Assembly (NCBI GenBank): GCA_018296165.2
Contig: JACKQL020000081.1
Coordinates: 124,001 to 188,000 of the forward strand
Direction: 5' to 3'
Source of the DNA: Termitomyces sp. T153
Taxonomy: Eukaryota; Basidiomycota; Agaricomycetes; Agaricales; Lyophyllaceae
Length of the DNA stretch: 64,000 nucleotides
Part shown: piece after piece, positions 1 to 10,455 of the stretch
Position numbering within the stretch: the stretch's first letter is position 1
Layout: each line of letters begins with the position of its first letter
Notes under the pieces: generated by a model
The model's database searches: none
The model's input: only the letters and a program-made list of their open reading frames with translations
Told to the model about the DNA's origin: nothing
Made by a program: the position numbers and the translations under genes

Positions 1-613
1 AGCAGCAGCAGCGGCGTCCCTCCTCGCCTGGCGCTGCTCCCTCGTCTCCCTCGGCATGCCCGTCGCACTCGAGCTAGGCCCAACCGCAAACCCCTTGTTC
101 GCCAGCCAGGCCTCGAGAATGCACCCGACGACATCAAGCGTGCCAGCCTGGACGACCCTGCTCCTGATGGGCTCGCTGCCGCGCACGCCGATGTTGACGA
201 CGCACTGGAAGGCGAGGGAGAAGCGGTAGGCAGCCTGCTTGTCGAACTGGGGCGGGTTGAGGGTGGGGACGGGGCGCGGGGGGCGGACGTGGGGCGGGAC
301 GAGGCCGTAGAAGACGGCGCCGTTGTCGGGCGGGGGCGGGCAGAGGCAGAAGTCGTGGAGAATGCGCACAAGACGCTCGAGGCCGCCGTCCATCGTCATG
401 ATCTCGCGGATCCGCGGCGACGTCGACGTCAGGTACGTCAGATGAGTCAGCGAGTTCAGCAGCGGCAGCCCCGACGACGTGTCCAGCGCTGCAAATCAGT
501 CAGCACACCCAAGCACACAACAACAACCACTTGCCTCGTCGGTCGTACAGCTGCGACGTAATGCACACACACGCCTTGTTCTGGCTCGGAAACCCAAAGT
601 TCGACTCGCGCAT
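1..613 (-). CDS. MUB1: MUB1/samB-like MYND zinc-finger protein, N-terminal part
   Basis: N-terminal 189 residues, running off the left edge of the window. Exons on the minus strand are 613-535 and 488-1. The translation opens with RESNFGFPSQNKACV, then SQLYDRRALDTSSGLPLL, and later FQCVVNIGVRGSEPIR. This order matches the conserved N-terminus of the MUB1/samB family (from memory of the family). In yeast Mub1 partners the ubiquitin ligase Ubr2 in Rpn4 turnover; in Aspergillus samB affects morphogenesis and septation. The C-terminal MYND finger would lie outside the window and cannot be checked. The ATG at 613 was chosen because the family begins M-R-E; an in-frame ATG at 718 would add sequence without resemblance. 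The single intron (489-534) starts with GCAAGT, not GT, and only this splice restores the family sequence YDRRALD. A transposon LTR begins about 125 bp upstream of the start codon. Confidence 0.85.
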
Positions 614-738
614 CGTTGTCGCTCGCCCTCCAATTCGCCGCCCAAGCGCACTTTCTTTGTGTGGCCTTGTTTGCTTGCACGTGGGGCAATGGCTTGCTCT
701 CATTCTTTGTGGCCCCACAATCAGCTCCTTCTATTGAT

Positions 739-991
739 CTCTGGACTCCCAGCACATGACCAAAAGATAGCCCTTAATAGTCCAAAGATGGGAGGCCTAC
801 AATGAGTGGTAGGCTGGGAATGCAGGAGAGAGGCTATATAGAAGGAGAAACACTTGTTGGAATTATGGACAGAGAACTGGTGCAGCCTGAGGGCTAGAAC
901 TAGAGCCAGCAGATAGGAAAAGCAAAGGAAAATAAAGGAAAACTATAAGGAGGGAGAACAGGACAGAGGGAGAATGTGACATCCCCTAACA
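739..991 (-). repeat. Truncated 3' LTR of gypsy element 1
   Basis: Matches the inner half of the LTR at 5513-6067, sharing AGATAGCCCTT, GGGAGGCCTACAATGAGT and ATTATGGACAGAGAAC. It ends CCCCTAACA at 991, next to a purine-rich tract read on the minus strand. The outer part of the LTR is replaced by MUB1 upstream sequence, so the junction near 739 is a deletion or rearrangement breakpoint, not a clean insertion end. Confidence 0.8.
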
Positions 992-1007
992 TCACCTCCC
1001 CTCTAGC
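992..1007 (-). other. Polypurine tract of gypsy element 1
   Basis: Read on the minus strand this is GCTAGAGGGGAGGTGA, directly followed by the LTR start TGTTAGGGGATG. The same tract (GCTAGAGGGGGAGTGA, then TGTCAGG) precedes the 3' LTR of the chromovirus at 33183. Confidence 0.7.
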
Positions 1008-1480
1008 AGCAGCTCATCACAGTCATCCTGCCTCTCATTACAAAACAGGCAGAGATACTTTTCCAGTTCCTGATTAACACATTCTGTCTGCTCATCTGAC
1101 TGAGAGTAATAGGCTGTGGTGGTATGGAGCTTCATTCCCAGCACCCAGAGTGAACTCTGCCACAAACTGGGGGCCCTGGTCAGAGATCTACCACAGACTA
1201 TGGAGCTTCCAGACATTCTTGCAATACAGACTAGCTGCTTCCAAGGTAGAGCATGTTGTGTGGGTGGGGATGAAGTGGGCTCATTTGCCATAGAGCTTCA
1301 CCACCAGCATCATACTGCAATACTCCAGCAAGCAGATGAAATAAGGAGAGGGTGGAGCTGACCCAAGGGTGCCTGGTGGCAAGGCTTGGTGCAGAGGCAG
1401 AGATCACAGGTGCTAGTGTAGGTGCCTACATATCAGGAGATTTGAGAGGCCACCAGTAATTCCCAACATCTTCCGCCTTC
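1000..1480 (-). pseudogene. Gypsy integrase core fragment (element 1)
   Basis: Minus-strand translation contains GMKLHTTTAYYSQSDEQTE and CVNQELEKYLCLFCN, which correspond to the integrase core block VKLHTTTAYHPQSDSQTE of the element at 34200-34685. The reading stops at the polypurine tract only a few residues later, so the integrase C-terminal region is deleted. Upstream parts carry stops. Confidence 0.75.
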
Positions 1481-1749
1481 TAGGATGTCTGGCTATTCAA
1501 GAGTTGTGATGTTGCTCCACAATGTGTTGGCAAAGTTCTAGAATATTAGGCACATAGATGTGTCCTCAAAAGGTCAGAAGCCCATCTTGAAGACCCCACT
1601 CATCTGCATGCACTGAATTAATTCTGCTTGCTTGTTGAGCTCATAGGGTCTGTGAAGCTTGAGCAACAGCATCTTCTTATGCACCCTCCTATTTCCCTCT
1701 TCAGATGTTTCTAAGGATGTTTGCCTTGTCCCCTTGAACCACAATCCCT

Positions 1750-3300
1750 CCTAGAGCATGGATAGCAAAGAGCTCCAGCTTGAGGAGGACAATGTTGTCA
1801 TTATCCCCTGCCCCCATGCCATGGTCAGCCCACCTGGACAATGCATCCAGTTTGCCCATGCTCCATCCTGGCTTGTGATGCAGTAAGAAGTCAAAGTTGG
1901 CCAGATACAGGGACCATGGAGCTTGACAAGCTTCTTGGCTGTGCAGAAGTACCTGAGGTTCTTATTGTCTGTCCAGACTTTAAACCTATGCCATGTGCCC
2001 TCAAGGAAATACCACCATTCTTCAAAGGACCAAATAATAGCAAGCATCTTCTTGTCATGGATTTCATAGTTCTGTTCTACTGCATTAAAGCTTTTGGAGT
2101 AGAAGTCTACTGGATGCCACTTGCCATCCTTCTTTGACTGTTGAGAAAGGACTGCTCCAAGGCAAATTTTGAGCTATTGGCTTCAACATGGGAGGGAGAG
2201 TCATTGTCTGGAAACAGGAGGACAGGCTTTGAGGTAATAGCTTGCTTAAGGGCACCAAAGGCAGCTTTCTGCAAGGACTCCTACCACCATGCTGTATCCT
2301 TGACAGTGAGGTCAAAGAGGGAGCATCCATGGTGGGACAAGTCCTGTATAGACCCAAGGAAGGCCTGTACTTCCTTCTTGCTCCTTGGCTCAAGCCACTC
2401 CACTACACCTGCCACTTTAATGGGGTCCATCTTGGCCATTCCATGTGAGATGATCAATCCTAGGTACTCTACCTTGGTCTGCTCAAATTCACATTTCTCA
2501 GGCTTTAAATAGAGCTAGTGTTGGCAGAGGCATTCCAAGACAATGCATGTGACCTGGCAATGCTCCTCCAAAGTTTTAGTGTAGAAGAGGATATCATCAA
2601 GACTGCAATTAGGTCATGAAAGATATCATTCATCATAGTCTAGAAAGTGGCTGGGCTATTTGTGAGGCTAAAAAACATCACTAGAGGTTCAAAGAGTCCA
2701 CAATTGGTTCAGAATGCTGCCTTCCACTCATCTCCCTCTTTGATGTGCACATTGTTATAGCCCCAACAGATGTCCAACTTGGTGAAGTAGCATGCACCTC
2801 AAAGGTTGTTGACAAGTTCTGAGATGAGTGGCAAAGGATAGCAATTCTTTACTGTCATTGCATTCAAGACTCAATAGTCTTGAACCAAATGAAAAGACCC
2901 ATCCTTCTTCTTAATGAAAAAGATTGGGGAGGCCATTGGGGACTTAGAGGATCATATCTATCCAGAGCTAAGATTCTCCTGTAGGAATGCATCCAGCTCA
3001 TCCTGCTCATAGGGTGCAAGAGGATAGACTTTGCAGCTAGAGGGTTCTGCATCAGGTATCAGCTCATTGCATGATCCCACTGCTTATGCTCTGGAAGTGA
3101 ATCAAAGGATGCCCTAGAGAATACATCCTCAAAATTGTGTAAGTGATTAGGAACTGTGCTATAAAAAGGCTTGGACTGGGAGTTTGCCACAAATGCCTTA
3201 GCCAGACATTGAGAAGTGGTCTGACTGACCTGAATCTCTGCCACTGTAGGAGGGGGGCAGAGGGTTGTAGCATAGATCCTATCACCTACCTCAATGGTTT
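1750..3300 (-). pseudogene. Gypsy reverse transcriptase and RNase H (element 1)
   Basis: RNase H lies at 2047-1751 (MLAIIWSFEEWWYFLEGTWH, then WTDNKNLRYF), collinear with the RNase H of the element at 35018-36058. The reverse transcriptase lies upstream, with its beginning near 3244-3059 (NHLHNFEDVFSRASFDSLPE). The whole region is broken by stops and frameshifts. Confidence 0.75.
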
Positions 3301-3373
3301 TGTCTAAAGACTCTGCAGTGCTGGTGGATTCTCCTTTGCCTTCCTCTCTCTCTTGAGGTTCACACCCAAGACC

Positions 3374-3859
3374 TCAGACATCCTTGTAGAGGGCCTCTCT
3401 AGGAGGTAATGCTGAAGAGGAGGGATTCAGGAGGTTGAGATTAGCATGAAGGAGATGCCCAGCACAACAGGCACACATGGCAGCATGCTCATGAACCTTT
3501 ACTCTATGCTTCTTGTGGGCTTCATCAGCACAAGTCATGCAATGACAAGGGCAGCAGCTCATCTTCATCTCACCCTTAGTCCAATTAATCTTAGAGTTGT
3601 ATTTGTATAACCAGGTGAGCCCCAAGATCATGTCTTGTTTCCCAAAACTTGTGACAGAAAAAGTGGCTTGCTTGGAGTGGCCTTTGTAATAGAGAACTAG
3701 GTCCACCACTGAGTGAATAGAGCCAGCTTCATTGAGTGTGCCATCAACATTGTACACAGGGATAGGATGAGATAGGGGGCAAGTGGTGAAAAAATGTTGT
3801 TGCCCATAGTCTGTGTCAAGAAAGAGGCCCATTGTGCCACTGTCAAGCAGGGTGACCAC
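3374..3859 (-). pseudogene. Gypsy retropepsin-type protease (element 1)
   Basis: 161-residue open stretch on the minus strand. It starts MVTLLDSGTMGLFLD, with the catalytic DSG triad of retroviral-type aspartic proteases. It continues with IPVYNVDGTLNEAG and then KQDMILGLTWLYKYN, the ILG(L/M)xWL flap-side motif of gypsy proteases. A Cys/His-rich tail follows (CCPCHCMTC). It is one of the few still-open segments of the element. Confidence 0.8.
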
Positions 3860-3879
3860 ACTTCAGGTCTGCTGGGTGT

Positions 3880-5400
3880 TCATCATCTCAATTTTTACCT
3901 GTAGCTTCAGAGAGTTGGCAGAAGGGGTGGAAGCAACAATGTAACAACAGGAGAGATGGCATTTGTATGCAAGAATCTAGAGGCATGGGTTAGGCTGGGG
4001 AGGAGGTTTGTACACCTGAGGAGGGGCTTATTATTTTGGGCATAGTATCAAAAGCAGCAACAGATATAGTTGATTCTATGAACAGAGGAGCAAAAAGATT
4101 AGCACTAGGTAATGGTAGCATACAGTTCATCCATTACCCTTTTAAAAATCCTCCTCCAGCTCTGTAGAAACCTCCTCCAATACATTGGCTGCCTTATCAG
4201 AGTGGACAACTATAGGTGCATCAAGAAAGGGGGTTCCTGTTGCATCCCTTGCTGCTAGAAGTTGGACAAGCAGCTCTTCTTGCTCTGATGCAGATAGGTA
4301 GTGGACTTCTAGCCCTGGAGGACAGTAGCAGGCAAAGTGACCTGCCTTTCTATAACATCAACACAACAAGAGAGTAGAGGATTGCTGTTGAGGAGTGTTG
4401 ACATTCATTGAGACTCTTTAGAGTAGGGAGCACAAGGGGGCAACATGGAATGGAAGGAGAAGAGCTGCACTTGCTTGTGGGGCTACTAGAGCAGGCATGG
4501 AAGGAGGAACTTAGGCCACCATGAGAGAAAGGTTATGTCAAAAGTTGTGTCTGCTGCAGCTCACATTGCAGTTCCATCAACTGCCACTGCTTCTGTGCCA
4601 CCTTATACCAGGTATTGACATGCTCATCATCTGGGTGCCCTCAGCCATACTATCAATATGATCCATAAGAGAGGGGTGGAGTCCATCATGGAAGGTGAGG
4701 CAGAGTTGCAGACTATCTGGATAGCCAGCCTGTTTAATTCAGGCATGAAAAGAGTCAATGTACTCATACAGTGACTGCTTTCCTTGACCATACTAGGTCT
4801 GGTCTTGAAGGGAAAGAGCTGTGGTCTTGGTAGGGTCAAGGGGAAAGAACTCAGCTCAGAACTTCTTCTCAAACTCCATTCAGTGAGAAAAACTCTCAAC
4901 TCTTTCTGGGCATCAAAAAATGCATAGTGCATAGGTTAAAGCTTGGCCTGCCTTCATGTAAGAGAGAACCCCAGGTGATTTTCAAGGTGTCAGAGGCAAA
5001 GGCTTCACTAACCAACTGGATATAGGTGATGCAAGACTGGAGGAAATGTTCCTCAACTCTATGGTCTTCATCAAATACATCAGACAGTGCAGGGTGAGGA
5101 AATTTAGAGTGGAGTGCTGAGCCCTCTAAGCTAGGTGCAGAAGAGAACCTTCTTGCAGCTGCTGGGGGTTCAGAGGGAGGAGTAAGAGCAAGGGTGAGAC
5201 ATTCCAGGAGGGTCTGGAGGAAAAGGGACACTGCTTTAGTAGTTTAATGGAGCTCAGTGAGTTTAATAGTGTAGGAGGTAAGGGAAGCTTGAGTAAGTTG
5301 AACCTGTGTCTTCAGGGACAGCAAAGAACTCCAAGCATCATCTTGGAGGCTTGAAGCATCAGGGAGAAGTGCTGGAGGAGTTAGTTGGGTCATAGGAGGA
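3880..5400 (-). pseudogene. Gypsy gag (element 1)
   Basis: Minus-strand gag remains at 5231-4896 (EEHFLQSCITYIQLVSEAFA) and 4932-4627. The motif FLQSCxTYIxLxxxxFxSDxLKI is shared with the gag at 38176-38721 and with the fragment at 17296-17801. Stops and frame changes separate the pieces. Confidence 0.75.
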
Positions 5401-5499
5401 GCACAGGGAGCACTAAGACACTGGTGGAGGAGAGACCTTTTGAGGAACCAAGTAGGATAACTCAGGCAATTAGAAAAGGGGCCCCCAGACTGAATCTAG

Positions 5500-5510
5500 A
5501 GACTTGTTCT
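5500..5510 (-). other. Putative self-priming primer-binding site, element 1
   Basis: Plus-strand AGACTTGTTCT lies 2 bp from the inner LTR end. It is the exact 11-nt reverse complement of AGAACAAGTCT at 5639-5649 inside the same LTR. No match to an initiator-tRNA primer site is seen. Tf1 of fission yeast primes itself with the first 11 nt of its own transcript, and this layout fits that mechanism. Confidence 0.6.
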
Positions 5511-5512
5511 GC

Positions 5513-6067
5513 TATAAGAGTGACCTCTGGAGGCTGTGGCTCAATCACACAACTGGGAGAGAGAGATCCAAAGTCTATTCAGCATCTACAAGAAGTTCTA
5601 AAGTTCTACCTACTCATCTGACAGAGGGAGATCCAAAGAGAACAAGTCTAAGGATTCCCAATGCCAGTCTCTGAAAAATTTGCTCTAGAGCCTTGTGAAC
5701 AACACTCAACAACAATCCAATCTGGAGTCTGATCAAAAAGTGGAAATCCATTGTAAATGGCCTCAATCTCTGGATTCTCAGCATGTGACCATGTACAAAT
5801 ATGGGCAAAAGATAGCCCTTGGTTGAAAGTACCTATGGTTCAAGGATGGGAGGCCTACAATGAGTAGTAGGCTGGAAATGCAGGAAATAATTCAGGGGTC
5901 TAGTGAGAGGCCATGTAGAAGGAGCAACACTTGTTAGAATTATGGACAGAGAACCAGTGCAGCCTGAGGGCTAGAACTGGGACTAGCAGATATGAGAAGC
6001 AAAGGAGAATAAAGAAAACCATAAGGAGGGAGAACAGGACAGAGGGGGAATGGGACATCCCCTGACA
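5513..6067 (-). repeat. 5' LTR of gypsy element 1
   Basis: About 555 bp. In plus orientation it starts TATAAGAGTGACCTCTGG (family consensus TGTAAGGGCAACCTCTGG) and ends CATCCCCTGACA. Related copies lie at 22575-23112 and 24628-25067, and a shorter relative at 33183-33531 and 38858-39224. Confidence 0.85.
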
Positions 6068-6171
6068 GGTGAGGTGGGGTTGGGCCAGTCAATTCAGAGA
6101 TTGGTTATGCAAAGTCAAGGAGAGTTGAGAATGGAGCAGAGGTGGGTGACTCAAGGCTAGAGCTTTGGTCA

Positions 6172-6531
6172 TTACTCATTGGCAAAGGTGATAGTTGCTT
6201 CTATGCAGGGAGTGATTATTGCCAGCAGAGGAAGAATTGCTGTTAGAGAACTTGGGGAGGGTGGGGGTGGTAAGGTGCCAGAGAAGTTGCTGAGTAATTG
6301 AGCAATCACTGCCAAGGATTTGTTGATAAAGCTGTTGGTTGTGCCACAGTCAACCTGATTAGGGGCAGAGGTAGCAGAGAAGGGGAGAGATGTGTAAGGA
6401 AGGGGAGTGCATGGGAAGGGTGATGGGAGATGAGCTGGGAGGGTGTCAAGGTAGAGAACTATTATGTGGGAGATGTGATTAGGGTGAAGGAGACATTGGT
6501 GTCTGATCTGCAACTTAATGTGCCTTTGCAT
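6172..6531 (-). pseudogene. Gypsy protease-like fragment
   Basis: Minus-strand 119-residue open stretch. It contains APNQVDCGTTNSFINKSL, resembling the IDCGATxxFI start of another gypsy protease subfamily in which DCG replaces DSG. No neighbouring gag or reverse transcriptase is recognisable in 6068-6666, so this is an isolated relic. Confidence 0.4.
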
Positions 6532-6666
6532 TCAGAGCAAGACAGAATGAATCATAGTAGGTCTCAGATACTGGCCAACCATAAACATTGGTTTAAAGTT
6601 TGGTGGCAGTGTATACAGGGTTAATTGCAGACATCAAGAACAGAGTAAGGGAGAGTCTTGATATTA

Positions 6667-6726
6667 TGTCAGGTTCTGCTGACCACAGGGGCTCAGCTTA
6701 ACTGGGCAAGTCCTTACTAGGTGGAC
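6667..6726 (+). repeat. 60-bp repeat shared with 30639-30698
   Basis: Both copies begin TGTCAGGTT and share GGGGCTCAGCTTAA and GGCAAGTCCTTACTAGGTGGA, differing mainly by C/T and G/A changes. The TG start at 30639 lies upstream of a gag gene, so this is probably the outer end of an LTR. Here it stands alone. From 6727 to about 7370 I recognise nothing coding. Confidence 0.55.
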
Positions 6727-7369
6727 ACAATGTTCTGCACCTTTAACCTAGCATTCTGGGAAGGTCCAGACTTCAGATACTTCTGAGATAAGCTACAGAA
6801 AGCAGTCCAAATAAGTCTGGAGTGGTCCAGGGAAGTCTCAGACAAGGTACAGTAAGGGTCAGGCTTGGGAGTGCTTCATATTGAATATGTGGGGTGATTG
6901 GAGGTCATGCAAGCAACAGAAGTGGGAACAGAGGGTGGATGAGAGATCAGAGGTGATTTGATGGGTTCTGGGGTTGATTGTAGAACAAGTCTAGAGTTAG
7001 ATAAGATTGTACAGAGTCATGTAGATGTGAATAGAGATATGAATCAAGGTCAGAATGGAGTTAGAATTGAAAGGAAATCAGGCACACATGAAAGGAAATA
7101 GAGATAGACAAGATGAAATGGAGTCAAGGCAAGATTGAAACAAGAACCAAATAGATTGAGATGAAGCACAAGACTAGAGACAGAAATGGAGAACAAAAAT
7201 AGAAACAGAGATGAGCCTGGGAGATGTAACAGAAACAAACATAACAAGAAACAAAAACCACAGGTAAGCAAGTAAAATATCAAGACTAGAGTAAGGAATA
7301 CTACTTTATAACTTATATACTGACTATGAAAACTCCTCCAGGGACAGCAGATCTGGTAGCAGGGCTTGT

Positions 7370-7790
7370 TATAGCCATGCAGGGTTGATGGGTATTGGTT
7401 CTGATTAGTTGGCAGGACACATCAATATACTGGTGAGAATATGAGCTGCCCTGAGGTCTTTGGGATGTTCTGGGCTGGTAGGGCAAGTTGTAGTGGCAAG
7501 TAAGTGACATATTCTGGAATTAGGAACAGTGTTAAAGGGGTCTGGAGTGTGGGAGGAGAAGAGAAAGTGACTGGGGCCTATAGGGAATGTATTGGGGTTT
7601 GCCAGAAGGCCATCAGGGTTTGCTGTGGAAGCATCATAGTTAGCTGAGAAAGTGTCAGAGTTAGCTAGGGTGGGCACCATGAGTGAAAAAGGTCAGAAAA
7701 GGTCAAGGGAGCATTGAAGGTGCTTCAGGAAGGTGTAGGTCAAAGGGGAAGAGGCCCAGAGGTCTGAGGGCAGGTTGTGATAGCAGTGGA
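7370..7790. repeat. Diverged direct repeat, copy 1 (copy 2 at 10060-10455)
   Basis: Shares blocks with 10060-10455: TTCTGATyAnTTGGCAGG, then GAGATGTTCTGG-like sequence, and CCAGAGGTCTGAGG near the end. The two copies run in the same direction about 2.7 kb apart. They may be remnants of LTRs or a duplicated gag region of a gypsy element. Confidence 0.4.
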
Positions 7791-8673
7791 ACTTGTTCTT
7801 GGCTTTGGCAGGCTAGATTTGGTGAGGGCATTGTCTAGGAAAGGGGGTCTGGAGTTGGGTGGAGGGTGGAGTTGAGGCCTTTTTAGGCCTGGAGATGAGG
7901 TCCAGCTTGAGGTGTTCCCAAGAGTTTTATAGAGGCCGAGTCACTTGGATTAGGCTTGATGGAGGGTCTCTAGGGTTGGAGATTGTGTCACTTGAGCCAT
8001 GCCAGGGTTCTTGGGGGAATAGTTGGGGTGTAGGAATTAGGCTTGGTTTGTGATGTTGATGTCATTCTGGAGTGGCTAACAGAGGGACCAGAGGTCCTTG
8101 GCAACTGCATGGGTAATGGGAAATATAGGAATGGAGTGCACCAGGATTAGTGGCCTCTATTAGCATAGATAGGGAAGGATTTTGGTGACAGAGTAAGGAG
8201 TATTATTGTGGGTAACCTTAACAAAAGAAGGTGCTGCATGCTAGTCACCCTGTTAAATAGTTAACATAGAGGCAGAGATACTTTTGCCAGATCTGGTTTT
8301 ATTAGTTCTTGTAGTCTGTTAATCTGCAGGCAGGAGGCAGTCAAGGGGGAGTTGTGGTTGAAGATAAAGTTGTCTGGAAATTTATACTTTGGTGGAGTTG
8401 TTCCTAGGCAAGAGTTTGGTAAACTCTAGAGTATTGTTAATGGTGTGGTGGGGCTTTCAGAAGTGCTTGTTGGGAGGAGTCTCTGGACTTGGGGACTTTT
8501 GGCCCAGCAGCACAGTTTGCAGGTTTATATTGTGTGGAGTCCTTCATCCCTGGTGAAAGATAAGTCCAGAGACAAACTGGAGATTCTTACATGTCCTTAA
8601 GTATCCCAGTGCTGCTGGAGTATGCTAAGGTGGATGGGTCTGGAGTCTGGAGCATAGATTTGACCTTCCTAAG

Positions 8674-9190
8674 GTAGGAGTTGGTAATCCAGAGGCAATG
8701 TGAAGAATTGGTGGATTATTGGTTTGTTGATGGAGTTACTCAGGGTTTGTGCTGTGTGAAGGAGGAGTCTAAAGGTGCATTTTTTAGATATGTTCTTTCT
8801 GAGGTACTAGTCTGGAGACAGTGTGGGAGACTGGTGGGTTGCAGACTTGTCAAGGGAGTTGTTTTTGACAGTGGTACTGAGTGGAGAAGGAGTCCAGAGA
8901 TGTGTTTTAAAGAATTTTTCCTTTTTAAAGTAGGAGCCAATAGTCTAGGAGTAGCATAAGAGGCTGATTAGTTGCTGGCCTATTGACAGAGTGGTTTCTG
9001 GAGGTTGTACTAAGAGGAGGGAGGAGTCCAGAGGTACATTTCATAGGTTTGTCTTTTTTAGAGTAGGAGCCAGTAGTATGGAGACTGTGAAGAGAGTTGG
9101 TTGGGGATTGGTTTGTTGGAAAAATGGTGTCAGAGGTTGTGTGGGGTGGAGAGTGAGTTTGAAGGTGTATTTTGGAGTTGGTGGAGGCTT
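8674..9190 (+). repeat. Degenerate tandem repeat, about 130 bp, four units
   Basis: Units begin near 8674, 8804, 8930 and 9063 (GTAGGAG or a variant). Each runs through a CAGTGTG-like block, TTGGTTTGTTG, GGAGGAGTCyAGAGGTG and a T-rich end. Unit length is 126-133 bp. No convincing protein is read from it on either strand. Confidence 0.55.
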
Positions 9191-9270
9191 TCTTCTTTAT
9201 TCAATTGCTCTGGCAGCAGAGATTGAGGTAGGCATAGGGCACTCTGCTGAGCATGTTATCAAGATAGTTC

Positions 9271-9990
9271 TTAAGGGCCTGAAGTTTGGTTTCCAATATG
9301 TGGTGGATCTTGCCAAAAAGGGGGAAGAGTTGCCTTCTTCAGTTTTGAATTTGTGATTCTAAGATTGGTGTGAAGAAGGTTCCTTGCACTTCCTTTGAAG
9401 AATACATCAGTGAATTCATAGTACTCCAAGAGGGCTACTTTATGTGTGATTTGTTCCTCAGTTTGTTCTGGTGGGGTAGTTCTGGCATGTGGGTATTCTT
9501 TCAGTAAGGCTGGTGTATAGGCAGGGATCCTGTCTTTTGATCTAGCAAGGTAGTTTCTATATGTAGGTGTTCTTCTAATAGGGTTGTTTGGCAGGAATTC
9601 TGTCTTGTGGAAGATGTGCAAATGGGACAGAGCCAATAATTTTGATGAGGAGGATTTCCAGGTCAATAGTGTTGGGTACTAAAGTTGCAGTAGTGGGGTC
9701 CAGAGCTACCTAGAGTTATTGACTAGAGTGTTTCAGGCCTTTATATTGATTCTGTAGGATGATGGAGAGGAAGCCTTCAAAGTGCATTCCAGAGGAACTA
9801 GAGTGGATTGTGGCTTCAGTTTTCAAAGGCTTCTGGATCAATGGAGTTGAGTGCTGGGGTTGTGGCAGTGGGGGCCTGGAATTGCAGTGGTGAGGTCTGA
9901 AGTTGCAACAGTGGAGTCTGGTGATGTAGTGGTGCAGTCTGAAGTTGTAGTGGCAGGGTTTGGAGTTATCTGAAGTCATTGGTAAGGGCT
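9271..9990 (-). pseudogene. Degenerate gypsy protease/RT N-terminal relic
   Basis: The minus strand carries ATIHSSSSGMHFEGFL at about 9830-9770, a decayed IDSGA-type protease start. Further along the sense strand, near 9430, is KVALLEYYEFTDVFFKGSA, resembling the EYHEFxDVFSK segment in front of gypsy reverse transcriptase. The order fits a minus-strand gypsy element distinct from element 1. Stops are frequent. Confidence 0.45.
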
Positions 9991-10059
9991 TTATATTGAT
10001 TCTACAGGTATTGAGGAGAGCCTTTGGGTCTGACAGTGGGGTTTATTGGAGCTTCACAG

Positions 10060-10455
10060 AGTCAATGGGCATCAGTTCTGATCATTTGGCAGGCTGTGGT
10101 GATATACAATGATAGGAACTGAAGAGAACACAGGCTGCATCGTAACCATTGAGATGTTCTGGAGTAGTTGGATAGATCAAAGGGACAAGTTGGTGATGTG
10201 TGCCAGGGTCAGCAGGGCTGTTGGGGGTGCCTGAGAGCTTTGGAAGTATTCATGGGTTTTATAAGGCCTGCAGGAAATGTGTTGGAGCTTGTTAGGGGTC
10301 ACTATGATTTGCTGAGGTATATTGGAGATTGCTGGCACAGGCACTGGGGGTAGACCAAGTTTGGAAAAGGTCAAAGGGGCATTGGGGGTACTCTGGGGAG
10401 GCATGGGCTGAAGGAAAATAGGTCCAGAGGTCTGAGGCTGAATTGTGATAGCTTT
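10060..10455. repeat. Diverged direct repeat, copy 2 (copy 1 at 7370-7790)
   Basis: Collinear with 7370-7790 as described there. It ends immediately before a copia fragment, so the junction near 10455 is a nested-insertion or deletion boundary. Confidence 0.4.

Larger units (their letters stand above)
739..6067 (-). mobile_element. Degenerate Ty3/Gypsy retrotransposon, element 1
   Basis: Minus-strand LTR retrotransposon. In sense order: 5' LTR (6067-5513), primer site (5510-5500), gag (about 5400-3900), aspartic protease (3859-3374), reverse transcriptase/RNase H (about 3300-1750), integrase core (about 1400-1000), polypurine tract (1007-992) and a truncated 3' LTR (991-739). All frames carry stops and frameshifts, so it is dead. 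CG dinucleotides are almost absent by eye, while TG and CA are abundant. Compared with the related element at 33183-39224, the integrase C-terminus and chromodomain are missing between integrase and polypurine tract. The outer end of the left LTR is lost and no target duplication can be assigned. Confidence 0.88.
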
